Position numbers and translations under genes: made by a program. Of a stretch of 64,000 bases of DNA, positions 45,786 through 53,973 are shown in pieces. Origin of the DNA: Thiobacillus denitrificans (GTDB lineage: Bacteria; Pseudomonadota; Gammaproteobacteria; Burkholderiales; Thiobacillaceae); the NCBI GenBank assembly GCA_002343685.1, contig DDRS01000008.1:1-64000 (forward strand), written 5' to 3'. How positions within the stretch are numbered: the first letter of the stretch is position 1; each line of letters starts with the position of its first letter. Below the pieces are notes generated by a model. The model was not told the DNA's origin, ran no database searches, and saw only the letters and a program-made list of their open reading frames with translations.

Positions 45786-45880
45786 GAAAGATAATCTATG
45801 TATTATTCAAATGCAATGTAAAAATAATTTATAAATTATCTTGTTAATTATTTTGAATAATATATAAGTTATTTTATTGG
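45780..45880. promoter_or_regulatory. Very AT-rich control region with inverted repeats
   Basis: In a GC-rich setting this 100 bp is over 80% A+T. Arms TATTATTCAAA and TTTGAATAATA lie about 44 bp apart around the palindrome ATAATTTATAAATTAT. Likely operator and promoter of the HTH gene. Confidence 0.55.
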
Positions 45881-45918
45881 GCTGGGCGCTTCGTCCAGAA
45901 CCCGGATAGGCGGCCTGT

Positions 45919-46680
45919 TTATGTCGTTACTCCCCGCAAATACTTCAGCACCGCCAAGGTCGACGCGCTGTCCAGCGCGGTATAGCCGCCGGTGGTTTCC
46001 CTGGACAGATCCGCGCCGGCTTCCACCAGGCGTTTGAGCGCGTCGAGCTTGCCGGTGGAGGCGGTGTAGATGGCGCAGGTGGCGCCGTTGACGTTCTGGT
46101 TGTCGACGTTGGCGCCGTGGGCGATGAGCAGGGAGACGAGGCCGGGGTCGCCGTGGACGCAGGCGAACCACAGGGCATGGTGGTCGTCGTCGTTGACGTG
46201 GTTGGGGTCGGCGCCGAGGGCCAGCAGCTCATCCACCAGGGCGCGCTCGCCCTTGAGCGCGGCCAGCATCAGCGGCGACATGCCGTTGTCGATACGGGCG
46301 TGCAGGCGGTCGGCGGGGAAGTCATGCGCCAGCAGCCAGGCGACCAGGGCCGCAGACGGCGTGGCGGAGGGGGCCTCGGCCTGGCGGTGCTGCATCCAGC
46401 CCTGCCAGCCGCCCACGAGGTTGTAGACACGGGTGTAGCCGAAGCCGGCGATGAACTGGCAGATGCCCCGGCTGCTGTTGCCGTGATAGCAGTAGACCAG
46501 CACCGGGCGCTCGCGCTGGCGGCTTTTCATGAGCTGGCGGAAGACGGCGTCGGAGGCCGGTTCGGCGCCGTCCATGCAGCCCTGGGCGTAGTCGGCCGCG
46601 TCGCGGATGTCGAGGATGAGCAGGTCGGGTTCGGCGCGCAGCGCCTGGACGTCGGCGGGGTGGAGGTCGTGGTAGCGCAT
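45919..46680 (-). CDS. Rhodanese plus ankyrin-repeat protein, nif-linked
   Basis: 253 residues: rhodanese domain (1-100) with active-site loop CYHGNSS, then four or five ankyrin repeats (GMSPLMLAALKGERALVDEL, HALWFACVHGDPGLVSLLI, ATCAIYTASTGKLDALKRLV). Rhodaneses carry persulfide sulfur; the ankyrin part suggests delivery to a partner. Last gene of the nifEN operon. GAGGAG precedes the ATG at 46680. Confidence 0.85.
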   Translation of the reverse strand: MRYHDLHPADVQALRAEPDLLILDIRDAADYAQGCMDGAEPASDAVFRQLMKSRQRERPVLVYCYHGNSSRGICQFIAGFGYTRVYNLVGGWQGWMQHRQAEAPSATPSAALVAWLLAHDFPADRLHARIDNGMSPLMLAALKGERALVDELLALGADPNHVNDDDHHALWFACVHGDPGLVSLLIAHGANVDNQNVNGATCAIYTASTGKLDALKRLVEAGADLSRETTGGYTALDSASTLAVLKYLRGVTT

Positions 46681-46761
46681 GGCGCGGACTCCTCTAGAAA
46701 AAACCGGGATGCATTTCCGTTCGGGCTGGGCGTGCCGAAGCATGGGCGAAGGCATCGACCT

Positions 46762-47373
46762 TCACTCGGCGTATGGCCCTTCGACAAGCCCTGGGCGAAC
46801 GGTGGGGACGGTATGGTCCGCCGGTATCGGCAGCGACGCCCGCAGCCATTGCTTGAAGCCCTTCATCACCGGCTTCGGGATCCCGGTTTCGGCGCGTACG
46901 CGCCAGGCGTGGATGGCGTCGGCCACACTGTTCGCGCCCTGCCGGGCCTGCGCGATCAGGGTATGGACGTCGTCGTCCAGCCCATGGCCGGGTCGGTCGC
47001 GGACCACGTCGTAGACGGCGGTCAGCGCGTTCTTCTCCGCGCCGCTCATCTTGCATTTGCCGTCCAGGATCTTGAGCATGATGGCGGTAACGCAATCGAG
47101 ATGGGCCGGTTCGAAGTGGGTGGCCTCCGCCCATTGCGCGGCCGGGTGCGCCAGGGTTTCGGTGCTCGGCTGCGTCGCATCCCACAGTGCCTTGAAACGG
47201 CTGTCGAGATCGGACAACAGCAGGTCGGTTTCATCCAGCAGCTTCAGACCGGTGCGCAGGGTGAGCGCGCCGCTCGTCATGGCCTGTTTCAGATCTTCGC
47301 GCTGGGCCCAGACCTGTGCGATGCGCACCTTGATCCGGCCGATTTCGCGCTGAGTGGCATAGTCAGCGGTCAT
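46762..47373 (-). CDS. Unknown nif-operon protein
   Basis: 203 residues, all helical and charged, no membrane segment, no motif I know. GGAGAAA is 5 bp before the ATG at 47373; a second ATG at 47385 gives four more residues. Co-directional with the nifEN operon. Confidence 0.6.
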   Translation of the reverse strand: MTADYATQREIGRIKVRIAQVWAQREDLKQAMTSGALTLRTGLKLLDETDLLLSDLDSRFKALWDATQPSTETLAHPAAQWAEATHFEPAHLDCVTAIMLKILDGKCKMSGAEKNALTAVYDVVRDRPGHGLDDDVHTLIAQARQGANSVADAIHAWRVRAETGIPKPVMKGFKQWLRASLPIPADHTVPTVRPGLVEGPYAE

Positions 47374-47388
47374 GCTTTTCTCCATGGA

Positions 47389-47841
47389 CTAGATTCCTGC
47401 CGCCAGCGACGCTACCACCGAGCTGCCGATGCCGTCGCTGGGGTCGAGTTGTTTCAACCGCGCCAGGATGGCGACCGAGGCGGGCGTGTTGCCGCGGCGC
47501 AGTTCGATGAAGGCCATGGCCTTGAGCGTGAGCAGGGCGAAGCTGGCGGCCTTGCCGTTCAGCATGTCGAGCGTCCAGTCGCGCCAGTCCGGCGGCAGCT
47601 GGCCGAGCCGGGCGGCTTCCTGCATGCCCAGCGCCGCCATATCGTAGGCGGCGTCGAACGCGCACTCGCGGTTGTAGAACTTGACCAGCGCACGGTAGAG
47701 CGGCAGCGAGGCAGGTGCCTGGCTGCGCGCGATGCCGAACAGCAGCTCTGCCCCGGCCGGGTCGGCGCGGTACAGCGCCATGCCGCGTTGCAACAGGGCC
47801 ATGGCTTCCTCGGGCAGGGTGTCGATGTCGGCGTCATGCAT
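47389..47841 (-). CDS. TPR-like nif-operon protein
   Basis: 150 residues, helical repeats (ALLQRGMALYRADPAGAELL). Similar in style to the protein at 37.3 kb. Overlaps the SagB-like gene stop by 8 bp. Function unknown. Confidence 0.6.
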   Translation of the reverse strand: MHDADIDTLPEEAMALLQRGMALYRADPAGAELLFGIARSQAPASLPLYRALVKFYNRECAFDAAYDMAALGMQEAARLGQLPPDWRDWTLDMLNGKAASFALLTLKAMAFIELRRGNTPASVAILARLKQLDPSDGIGSSVVASLAAGI

Positions 47842-49417
47842 ACGCGGGCAGGGTCAGCAGCCGGGGATCGTCCACCGGCATGCCGACAGCGAAGTGGTAG
47901 AGCACCTGGAATCGGGTATCGGCGAGTCCCAGTACTTCGTGGTCGGCATCGTCGAAGAAGCAGCCGATGCCGGTGCCGCGCCAGCCGGCGGCTTCGGCTT
48001 CCAGCGTGACGACGTGGCCGAGCATGCCGGCCTCCCAGTGCAGGGCGCGGTAGGCGGCGGGGTTTTCTGCGATGGGCGCTGCGAATTCGGCGACGAACAT
48101 CAGGGTGAAGGCGCTGTGCGAGGCGATGTCCTGGTGGCACGACAGCGTGCGCGCAGTCTTGGCGGCGCCGGCCAGCATCAGCTGGAACAGCGGCAGGTCG
48201 CGGTCGGCCGCCTGCCATGTGAATTCGCTACGCAAGGCCTCGCGCAACGCGGCTTCGGCGGCGTCGCTGCGCGGCAGTGCGTAGAGGCCGGGGGCGACGT
48301 CTTCCACCCGGTGTACCAGCAGCACCGGATGCACGCGTGGGGCATGCGGCCACAGATTCCACACTGGCGACGCGCCCGGCAGCAGACAGGACAGCAGGCG
48401 GCGGAACGTGGCGTGGGACAGGACCGATTTTCCGTCGAAGGCCTGGGCGCTGCGACGGGTGAGGATGACTTCGCCGGCTGGCCGGGTGGACGTCGACGGC
48501 AGCGGCGCGGCGCGGGGCGGGCGGGTCTCGGTTGGCACGAATGCGCCGCGCGTGGCCGCAGTTACCTCCTCAATCACCGGCCATGCATACAGCGGGCGTG
48601 GGTCGAGCAGGCTGGGTTGTCCCGCGAAGTGGGACCAGTCGGCAGGTAAGGGAGCGCTCGCTTCGAGGGCGACGATGATCTCGGGCTCCTCTGCCTCCAC
48701 GCCCGAAAAATCCGCCGTGCGATCGAGCCCCAGGCAAGCGGCCACTGCGGGCGATTCCAGGTTCGGCAATTGCGCGCGCCAGCCCAGCAGGGCGGCGGCG
48801 TAGCTGACGGCGGCCAGCACGTGGCCGAGGTCGAGCTGGCAGTAGCGGAAGGCGCGTTCGCCGTATTTCCAGGCTTCGCGCCAGGGGATGGAACTGAAGC
48901 CGAGCCAGAGGCCGGGCGTGTCCGACGTGCCGCTCCAGGCCCGCCGTTCCAGTCTGTGCAAGCGACTGTGGTAGTGGTGCAGGCCATCGCTGACGCCTTG
49001 CACGCCGCTGGCGATGACCCAGGTTTCGGTGGGGTGCAGGTTGCCCGAGGAGGGATGCGCCCGCAGCGCCCAGCGCGAGCCGGCGTATTCCTTCCAGGCA
49101 GTGATCCCCACGCTCAGGCGCAGCAGCGTGCTCAGCGACTCGACCGTCAGCGGCGCGGCCGGACGCTTGTTGGGCAGGGCAGGCCAGGCGATGTCGAGCC
49201 GGGGCAGCTCGCGCGGCAGCGCCAGGGTCTCCGTGTCCGTCCAGTGGCGGAACGGGTCGGGCTGTGCGTCCCAGTCGAGCGTGCCGGGGCCGGCAGCGTA
49301 GCGGTCGAGGTGGTGCTTGGTGCGCTGGTGGTAGTCGCGCACCGTCTGGCCAAGGTCTGCCGAAGTATCCATACGCGCTTCGACCGCCAGCGACCCGGAC
49401 AGTGCCGTGCCGGTCAT
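47834..49417 (-). CDS. SagB-type nitroreductase-fold protein, tandem
   Basis: 527 residues with two nitroreductase-like halves. The first has RAHPSSGNLHPTETWVI, the second LTRRSAQAFDGK and HWEAGMLGHVVTLEAEAAG with GWRGTGIGCFFDD. SagB enzymes are FMN oxidoreductases; in this nif operon its substrate is unknown. Start at 49417 overlaps the upstream stop (ATGA); ATG at 49372 is the alternative. Confidence 0.82.
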   Translation of the reverse strand: MTGTALSGSLAVEARMDTSADLGQTVRDYHQRTKHHLDRYAAGPGTLDWDAQPDPFRHWTDTETLALPRELPRLDIAWPALPNKRPAAPLTVESLSTLLRLSVGITAWKEYAGSRWALRAHPSSGNLHPTETWVIASGVQGVSDGLHHYHSRLHRLERRAWSGTSDTPGLWLGFSSIPWREAWKYGERAFRYCQLDLGHVLAAVSYAAALLGWRAQLPNLESPAVAACLGLDRTADFSGVEAEEPEIIVALEASAPLPADWSHFAGQPSLLDPRPLYAWPVIEEVTAATRGAFVPTETRPPRAAPLPSTSTRPAGEVILTRRSAQAFDGKSVLSHATFRRLLSCLLPGASPVWNLWPHAPRVHPVLLVHRVEDVAPGLYALPRSDAAEAALREALRSEFTWQAADRDLPLFQLMLAGAAKTARTLSCHQDIASHSAFTLMFVAEFAAPIAENPAAYRALHWEAGMLGHVVTLEAEAAGWRGTGIGCFFDDADHEVLGLADTRFQVLYHFAVGMPVDDPRLLTLPAYA

Positions 49418-49692
49418 GGCGCGACCGGGGTGTACGACAGTTCGCCGGGCAGGCAGCCGATGGGCTCGGCCAGGCTGCCGTTGGGGCCGGTCTCGAAGCG
49501 CACCAGATAGATCTCGTCCTCGGGCGCGGCTTCGGCGTGGCCGACGTTGACCACCATGCCGCGGATGCCGGCGGGCGCGAGCAGGTCGCCGGGCTGGAGG
49601 CCGGGAATGCCGCTCTCGCCGGTTTCCTCCAGCGGGTCGTTGAACAGGTCGAGTGCGGCGAACACGCGGTCGCCCGGTTGAAAATTGCTCAT
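49414..49692 (-). CDS. Short NifZ-like protein
   Basis: 92 residues covering one NifZ domain (FQPGDRVFAALDLFNDP, GIRGMVVNVGHAE, EIYLVRFETGPNG). Second NifZ copy in the window, without the extra repeat of the one at 36.2 kb. Overlaps apbE stop and the sagB-like start. Confidence 0.82.
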   Translation of the reverse strand: MSNFQPGDRVFAALDLFNDPLEETGESGIPGLQPGDLLAPAGIRGMVVNVGHAEAAPEDEIYLVRFETGPNGSLAEPIGCLPGELSYTPVAP

Positions 49693-50738
49693 CACGCGAT
49701 CTCCACGGTTTTGACGCTTGCGGGAGGTTCGGCGAAATGCACCCGTGCGGCCATGCCGGGCGTGAGCTGCACCCGCCCCGCTTCGTCGACGATCATGACG
49801 TCGCTCACGCCCAGCTTGCGCGCGACCTCGGGCCAGGCGGTGCTGCCGGCCACCACCAGGGCGGTGGCGGCGACGTCGGCGCGCGCGGCATCCGGGTGCA
49901 GCACGGTGGCGGAGACCACGTGCATGGCGGGCTGGCCGCTGCGCGGGTCGATGATGTGCGGGTAGCGCTTGTCGCCGTCCTGGCGGTAGCGCTCGTAGGT
50001 GCCGGAGGTGACCACGGCCATGCGGCCGCTGACCGCCAGCGAGGCAATGGCGCCTTCGCCCTGCGGATGGCGGATGCCGATATGCCAGGGGCGGTCGCCG
50101 TGCGAACCCGACACGGCGAGATTGCCGCCAAGGTTCACCAGCGCGTTGCCGTGGCCCAGCGCGGCGAGCCGGTCGAGCGCCTGGTTCAGCGCGACGCCCT
50201 TGGCATGACCGCCGAGGTCGATCTGCACGTGCGGGTTGCGGCTGCCAACGCGGCGGCCGCCGAACACCAGGTCGTCCATGCTCGGCGCGGCAGCCACCAG
50301 TTCGGCCACGGCCGCGGCATGCGGCGGCGCACCGACGGGCAGCGTGTCGTGGTGGAAGCCCCACAGCCCGACCAGCCGGCCGATGGCAGGGTTGAACAGG
50401 CCGCCGCTGGCGCGGGCCAGCTCGCGCGCCTGGTGCAGCAGTGGCAGCAGGTCCGGCGCGGCTTCGTGCGTGCGGCCGGCTGCCAGGGCGCGGTTGAGGT
50501 CGCCCAGCGCGCCTGGTTTCCAGGCGTGCCAGTCGCGGTTCTGCTGCGTAAAGCGATGCGAGACGTCGGCGATGGCCGCGCGCGCGGCGTCGGTGTTGCG
50601 GGACAGCACGTCCACCCCGACCAGCGTACCGAAGACGTACATCTCCTCGCTGACCACGGCTTCGGCCCGCGACACGCCGACGGCCGGCAGCAGGCAGGCG
50701 CCGAGGCCGAGCTTCATGAAATTACGACGGTTGAGCAT
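49692..50738 (-). CDS. apbE: ApbE, FAD:protein FMN transferase
   Basis: 348 residues with a Tat-type signal (LNRRNFMKLGLGACLLPAVG). Conserved DLGGHAKGVAL and PHIIDPRSGQPA motifs of ApbE. It should attach FMN to RnfD and RnfG from the rnf operon 16 kb away. Overlaps the short nifZ by one base. Confidence 0.93.
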   Translation of the reverse strand: MLNRRNFMKLGLGACLLPAVGVSRAEAVVSEEMYVFGTLVGVDVLSRNTDAARAAIADVSHRFTQQNRDWHAWKPGALGDLNRALAAGRTHEAAPDLLPLLHQARELARASGGLFNPAIGRLVGLWGFHHDTLPVGAPPHAAAVAELVAAAPSMDDLVFGGRRVGSRNPHVQIDLGGHAKGVALNQALDRLAALGHGNALVNLGGNLAVSGSHGDRPWHIGIRHPQGEGAIASLAVSGRMAVVTSGTYERYRQDGDKRYPHIIDPRSGQPAMHVVSATVLHPDAARADVAATALVVAGSTAWPEVARKLGVSDVMIVDEAGRVQLTPGMAARVHFAEPPASVKTVEIA

Positions 50739-50760
50739 GGTGTCTCTCCTTCAAAAAACG

Positions 50761-51183
50761 TCAGCCGAGCAGTACTTCGTAGGCGTGCCTTAACAAATCC
50801 ATCTCCACCGGCATGCCGCCCATCGCCTCGGTGATGGCGATGAAGCTGCCGCCCAGCGCCGCGGCTTCGTCGAAGGGCGGGTCGATGGTGGTGAAGCTGG
50901 CGAGGTGCATCGCGACCGGACCGTCGGGCGTGTCCACCGTGGCCTGGAACTCGGGCTCGTGCGCCAGGCTGCCGGCGGGCAGGCCCAGCCGGTCCTCGGC
51001 CGCCTTGATGAAGACCGCCGGGTGGTGCACCACCTGCGGCGGCTCCGCATCCTCTATCAGGTCGGACAGCGGCGGCAGCGGCGTGAAAGCGACGGTGCCG
51101 TGCGGCAGGCGCAGGAAGCGCAGGCGGCCGCTGGTCTTCTGCTTATGGACCAGGATCAGGCGCAGGTCGGCGGGCAGGTCCAT
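50761..51183 (-). CDS. Conserved nif-operon protein
   Basis: 140 residues, mixed alpha/beta, no transmembrane part. No family named with confidence; position between apbE and the ferredoxin genes suggests an accessory role in nitrogenase electron supply. Confidence 0.6.
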   Translation of the reverse strand: MDLPADLRLILVHKQKTSGRLRFLRLPHGTVAFTPLPPLSDLIEDAEPPQVVHHPAVFIKAAEDRLGLPAGSLAHEPEFQATVDTPDGPVAMHLASFTTIDPPFDEAAALGGSFIAITEAMGGMPVEMDLLRHAYEVLLG

Positions 51184-51195
51184 GGGCCGCTCCGC

Positions 51196-51549
51196 TCACA
51201 CCGCCGCCAGCAGGCGCGGTTCCGCCTTCACCGTGCCGTCGCGTCCCCACACCGTGACCGCCTCGACGAACCAGCGCGGTTTCTCGGGGTGCAGGGTCAG
51301 CACGTCGTATTCGGCGTAGTAGCTGCCGTCGCTGTTGAGCGTGAGGCTGCCGCAGCGGATGCCCTGCGGATTGCGCCAGGTGCCCTCGTAGCTCGGCAGG
51401 TTGTTGGCCGGATCGGTGACTTCGACGAACGCCGCGTCCTGCAGGCGGATCGGCAGCGGCGCGACGTAGCGCGCGGTTTCGCTCGCCAGCACCAGGCAGA
51501 GCCGCTCGGCGGTGTCCAGCCAGGAGGTGGGCAGGGGCGGCTTCACCAT
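51196..51549 (-). CDS. Small nif-operon protein
   Basis: 117 residues, beta-rich (SLTLNSDGSYYAEYDVLTLH). ATG overlaps the ferredoxin gene stop by 7 bp. Not recognised beyond its conserved place in nif clusters. Confidence 0.6.
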   Translation of the reverse strand: MVKPPLPTSWLDTAERLCLVLASETARYVAPLPIRLQDAAFVEVTDPANNLPSYEGTWRNPQGIRCGSLTLNSDGSYYAEYDVLTLHPEKPRWFVEAVTVWGRDGTVKAEPRLLAAV

Positions 51550-51866
51550 ATCTCGGCCGGCGCCTTGAGGCTTTCCACCGGCTGGCCGCCCAGCAGGTGC
51601 TGGTCGAAGATGGTGTTCACGTCGGCCACCTTCACGTTGCTGTAGAGAATCCCCTCCGGATAGACCAGCACGTTCGGCCCCATGCCGCACGGGCCGAGGC
51701 AGCCGGTGAGCGTGACGGCGATCTTGTCGAAGACCTGGCGCTGCTGGGTCTGGTAGAGGAATTCATCCTGCACTTCGCGGCAGCCACGTTCGGCGCAGGA
51801 GCCGCGCGGATGCCCAGCCGGTCGTGCCTGGGAGCAGATGAATACGTGTTTTTCCGGACGTGGCAT
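51543..51866 (-). CDS. Thioredoxin-like 2Fe-2S ferredoxin
   Basis: 107 residues. Cysteines in CSQARPAGHPRGSCAERG and TGCLGPCGMGP match the Shethna I-type (C-x10-14-C ... C-x3-C) 2Fe-2S ferredoxins found in nif clusters. Probable electron carrier or protective protein for nitrogenase. Own duplicate start lies upstream. Confidence 0.85.
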   Translation of the reverse strand: MPRPEKHVFICSQARPAGHPRGSCAERGCREVQDEFLYQTQQRQVFDKIAVTLTGCLGPCGMGPNVLVYPEGILYSNVKVADVNTIFDQHLLGGQPVESLKAPAEIW

Positions 51867-51882
51867 GTTCAATCCTTGTTGA

Positions 51883-52014
51883 TCAATACTGGGGCTGGGC
51901 AGGCGAGCGACTCGCGGCCGGTCGCATCCCCGAAGGGGCCCCTGCTCCCTGCTCGCACTCGCCCAGCTGCCGTGCCTGGCTGCAGATGAATACGTGTTTC
52001 TCGGGTTTCGGCAT
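51883..52014 (-). pseudogene. Truncated duplicate of the 2Fe-2S ferredoxin start
   Basis: 43 codons: MPKPEKHVFICSQAR matches the next gene's MPRPEKHVFICSQAR, then the frame runs into unrelated Ala/Ser/Pro-rich sequence and stops. No other cluster cysteines are kept. Confidence 0.75.
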
Positions 52015-52024
52015 GATGCAACTC

Positions 52025-52315
52025 TCAGGCGTTCAGGGGCAGGGATTCGTGGGTGTGGCACTGCTTGGGGCAGACGCGCGCGCAGGAACCGCAGCCGATA
52101 CAGTCGAGCGCGTTGGCGATCGACATGACCATGTTGTTGTCCTCGTCGTCGTCATACGCGTCGTCGTCGGCTTCGCGCTCGATCAGGTCGAACACGTCGC
52201 GCGGGCAGACCTTGCAGCAACGGCCGCAGCCGATGCAGGTCTTCTGGTCGAGCTTCACCAGGAAGGTGGGCGTCCAGCTCGCGCCGCCGCGAGTGAGTCC
52301 GGTGATGGGATCCAT
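52025..52315 (-). CDS. fdxB: FdxB, nif-specific 2[4Fe-4S] ferredoxin (ferredoxin III)
   Basis: 96 residues with CIGCGRCCKVCP and CIGCGSCARVCP cluster motifs and an acidic loop between them (DDDAYDDDED). ATG 52315 keeps a good site (AAGGAGCC), so it can still be made on its own in spite of the upstream frameshift. Confidence 0.88.
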   Translation of the reverse strand: MDPITGLTRGGASWTPTFLVKLDQKTCIGCGRCCKVCPRDVFDLIEREADDDAYDDDEDNNMVMSIANALDCIGCGSCARVCPKQCHTHESLPLNA

Positions 52316-52528
52316 GTCAGGCTCCTTTTTGCGCCGCGGCGAGGCGGGCGTTGGCGTCGGCCCGGCCTTGCAGGCGTCGTAGGTGGATTGCGCGATCGGG
52401 TGGATGTCCTCGTAGCCGGCAGGCAGGCGATCCTCCACCAGGTCGTGCAGCTGCGATGCCCACTCGCTGGCGATGCGCTTGAGTTTCCTGACCTCCTTGT
52501 CGAGGTCCTTGAGTTCGTCTTCGCTCAT
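52025..52528 (-). CDS. Frameshift fusion: CCE_0567-type protein joined to FdxB
   Basis: 167 codons as read. Residues 1-53 (MSEDELKDLDKEVRKLKRIA...STYDACKA) are a CCE_0567-type small nif protein. After ACKA the frame should continue WADANARLAAAQKGA and stop, which exists in the other frame; a T is missing near 52363 (GGCCGGGCC for GGCCTGGGCC on the minus strand). The shift reads through into the FdxB gene in frame. See the next entry for the ferredoxin. Either a real mutation or a base error. Confidence 0.75.
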   Translation of the reverse strand: MSEDELKDLDKEVRKLKRIASEWASQLHDLVEDRLPAGYEDIHPIAQSTYDACKAGPTPTPASPRRKKEPDMDPITGLTRGGASWTPTFLVKLDQKTCIGCGRCCKVCPRDVFDLIEREADDDAYDDDEDNNMVMSIANALDCIGCGSCARVCPKQCHTHESLPLNA

Positions 52529-52541
52529 TTCTTTGCTCCTT

Positions 52542-52607
52542 GGGGTGAGCGGTAAGCAGTGAGCGGTATGTCTGGCCGACAACTCCGCTCACCGCTTACT
52601 GCTCCCC
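52542..52607. repeat. Inverted repeat of GTGAGCGGTAAGC type
   Basis: Arms 52542-52566 and 52585-52607 pair with few mismatches around an 18-bp loop. It lies between two nif genes and looks like a mobile small repeat. Confidence 0.6.
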
Positions 52608-52616
52608 GTTCACCAT

Positions 52617-53084
52617 TTACAACTCAGCGACGTCCCGGTGCATGCCGATGATCTGCAGCGCGACGGAGAGCAGCTTGTCCGCCTCGTCCTTCATCTTCGA
52701 CAGGCTCTCGTAGCCGTAGCGGTGCACGTCGCGCACGGTGCGGTCCATCACCACCAGCTTGCCCACCGTGATGAGTGCGCGGCCGAAGCCCTCGTGGGTG
52801 ATGTTCATCATGGGCACGGCCATCAGTCCGCACTCCTTTTCGATCAGCGCGGCGATGCCGTTGTAGAACGCCTTCACGCGCGACAGGGTCTGCTCGTCAG
52901 GATCGCCGATGACCGGGATCTCGCGGCGCTGCTCCTTGGACAGGATGTAGGGCGCGAGGATGCGTTCCACCGGCCAGCCGTCGTAGGTGCCGTAGCTGTC
53001 GATGGCGCGCATCTGCTTCACCATCTCCTTGATGAAGTCGGTGTCGAGGATGGGATCGTGTTCGATCGTTGCGGCGTCAGTCAT
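52617..53084 (-). CDS. NifX-associated protein (DUF269)
   Basis: 155 residues, helical, with VPMMNITHEGFGRALITVGK and VMDRTVRDVHRYGY, the marks of DUF269 in nif clusters. Probably assists FeMo-co traffic. 8-bp overlap with the rseC-like gene. Confidence 0.85.
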   Translation of the reverse strand: MTDAATIEHDPILDTDFIKEMVKQMRAIDSYGTYDGWPVERILAPYILSKEQRREIPVIGDPDEQTLSRVKAFYNGIAALIEKECGLMAVPMMNITHEGFGRALITVGKLVVMDRTVRDVHRYGYESLSKMKDEADKLLSVALQIIGMHRDVAEL

Positions 53085-53541
53085 GCGGGGTCTCCTTGAT
53101 TGGGATGATCGGAAAGTAGGCTGCCTGCAATGCGGGCGAGCGGGAAATCGCGATACGGGGCGCGCGTGAAAAGCCGCGGGCGATGGCGAGGCCGGCGACG
53201 AAGCCCGCGGCCATGGACGCCACCGCGGCGGCATCGCCAAGCTTGAACAGCGAGGCGGCGACCGCGCCCGCCACAGCCAGCACGGTGGGGAGCACGTAAC
53301 CCAGCAGGCCCGCGCGCAGCAGGTCGGCCTCGGTCATGTTCAGCACCAGTTCCTCGCCCGGCCGCACCGGCAGATCGCAGGCCAGCGCCACCGGCGGCTT
53401 GTTGCGGCTGAAGTACTTGCCGAGGCCGGACACGCTGCAGCTGCTCTTCGAATGGCAGGCGGCGCAGCCTTGCTGCGAGGCGGCCTCGACCCAGACCTTG
53501 CCGCCGGAAACGGAGAGGACGCGCGCGTGGGTTTCGATCAT
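53077..53541 (-). CDS. RseC/MucC-like protein
   Basis: 154 residues: cysteine motif GCAACHSKSSC in the N-terminal part and two membrane helices (residues 80-125). RseC works with Rnf/Rsx in some bacteria. Overlaps nifX stop. Confidence 0.85.
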   Translation of the reverse strand: MIETHARVLSVSGGKVWVEAASQQGCAACHSKSSCSVSGLGKYFSRNKPPVALACDLPVRPGEELVLNMTEADLLRAGLLGYVLPTVLAVAGAVAASLFKLGDAAAVASMAAGFVAGLAIARGFSRAPRIAISRSPALQAAYFPIIPIKETPHD

Positions 53542-53963
53542 TCTTCCCACCCTTCTTCGGCCATCGAGCCGAAGCGGTCGCCCGTGTTCTGGCGCTTGAT
53601 CTGTTTCACCATCCAGGCCGGCGGGCTGGTCTGCAGGCTCTGGTTCAGTTCGCCCAGCAGGGTGTCGATCAGGGTGCCTTCCTCGACCTTGAGCGGCTGG
53701 ATGCCGCGTGCCAGCAACTGCTTGATGGCGGAGGCGCCGACCGCATTGCAATAGACCGCGGCGCACTCTTGGAGAAGATCGATCTTGCCGGCGAGCTTGC
53801 CCTCGTGGCCGTCCATCGCGGTGTCGCTGTCGGTGAACTCGGCGACTTCGACCAGCCGCGCGTCGTCGTCGGACAGCTCGTAGATGGCGAACGATTCGGC
53901 TGCGCCGAAGTGCTGGTCGACCTGGCGGCGGTCGCTGCTGGCAAAAGCGATTTTCACGCTCAT
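53538..53963 (-). CDS. nifX: NifX, FeMo-co carrier
   Basis: 141 residues. NifB/NifX domain (VKIAFASSDRRQVDQHFG, AAVYCNAVGASAIKQLL). Carries NifB-co or VK cluster to NifEN. Start 53963. Confidence 0.92.
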   Translation of the reverse strand: MSVKIAFASSDRRQVDQHFGAAESFAIYELSDDDARLVEVAEFTDSDTAMDGHEGKLAGKIDLLQECAAVYCNAVGASAIKQLLARGIQPLKVEEGTLIDTLLGELNQSLQTSPPAWMVKQIKRQNTGDRFGSMAEEGWEE

Positions 53964-53973
53964 GTTCGACTCC

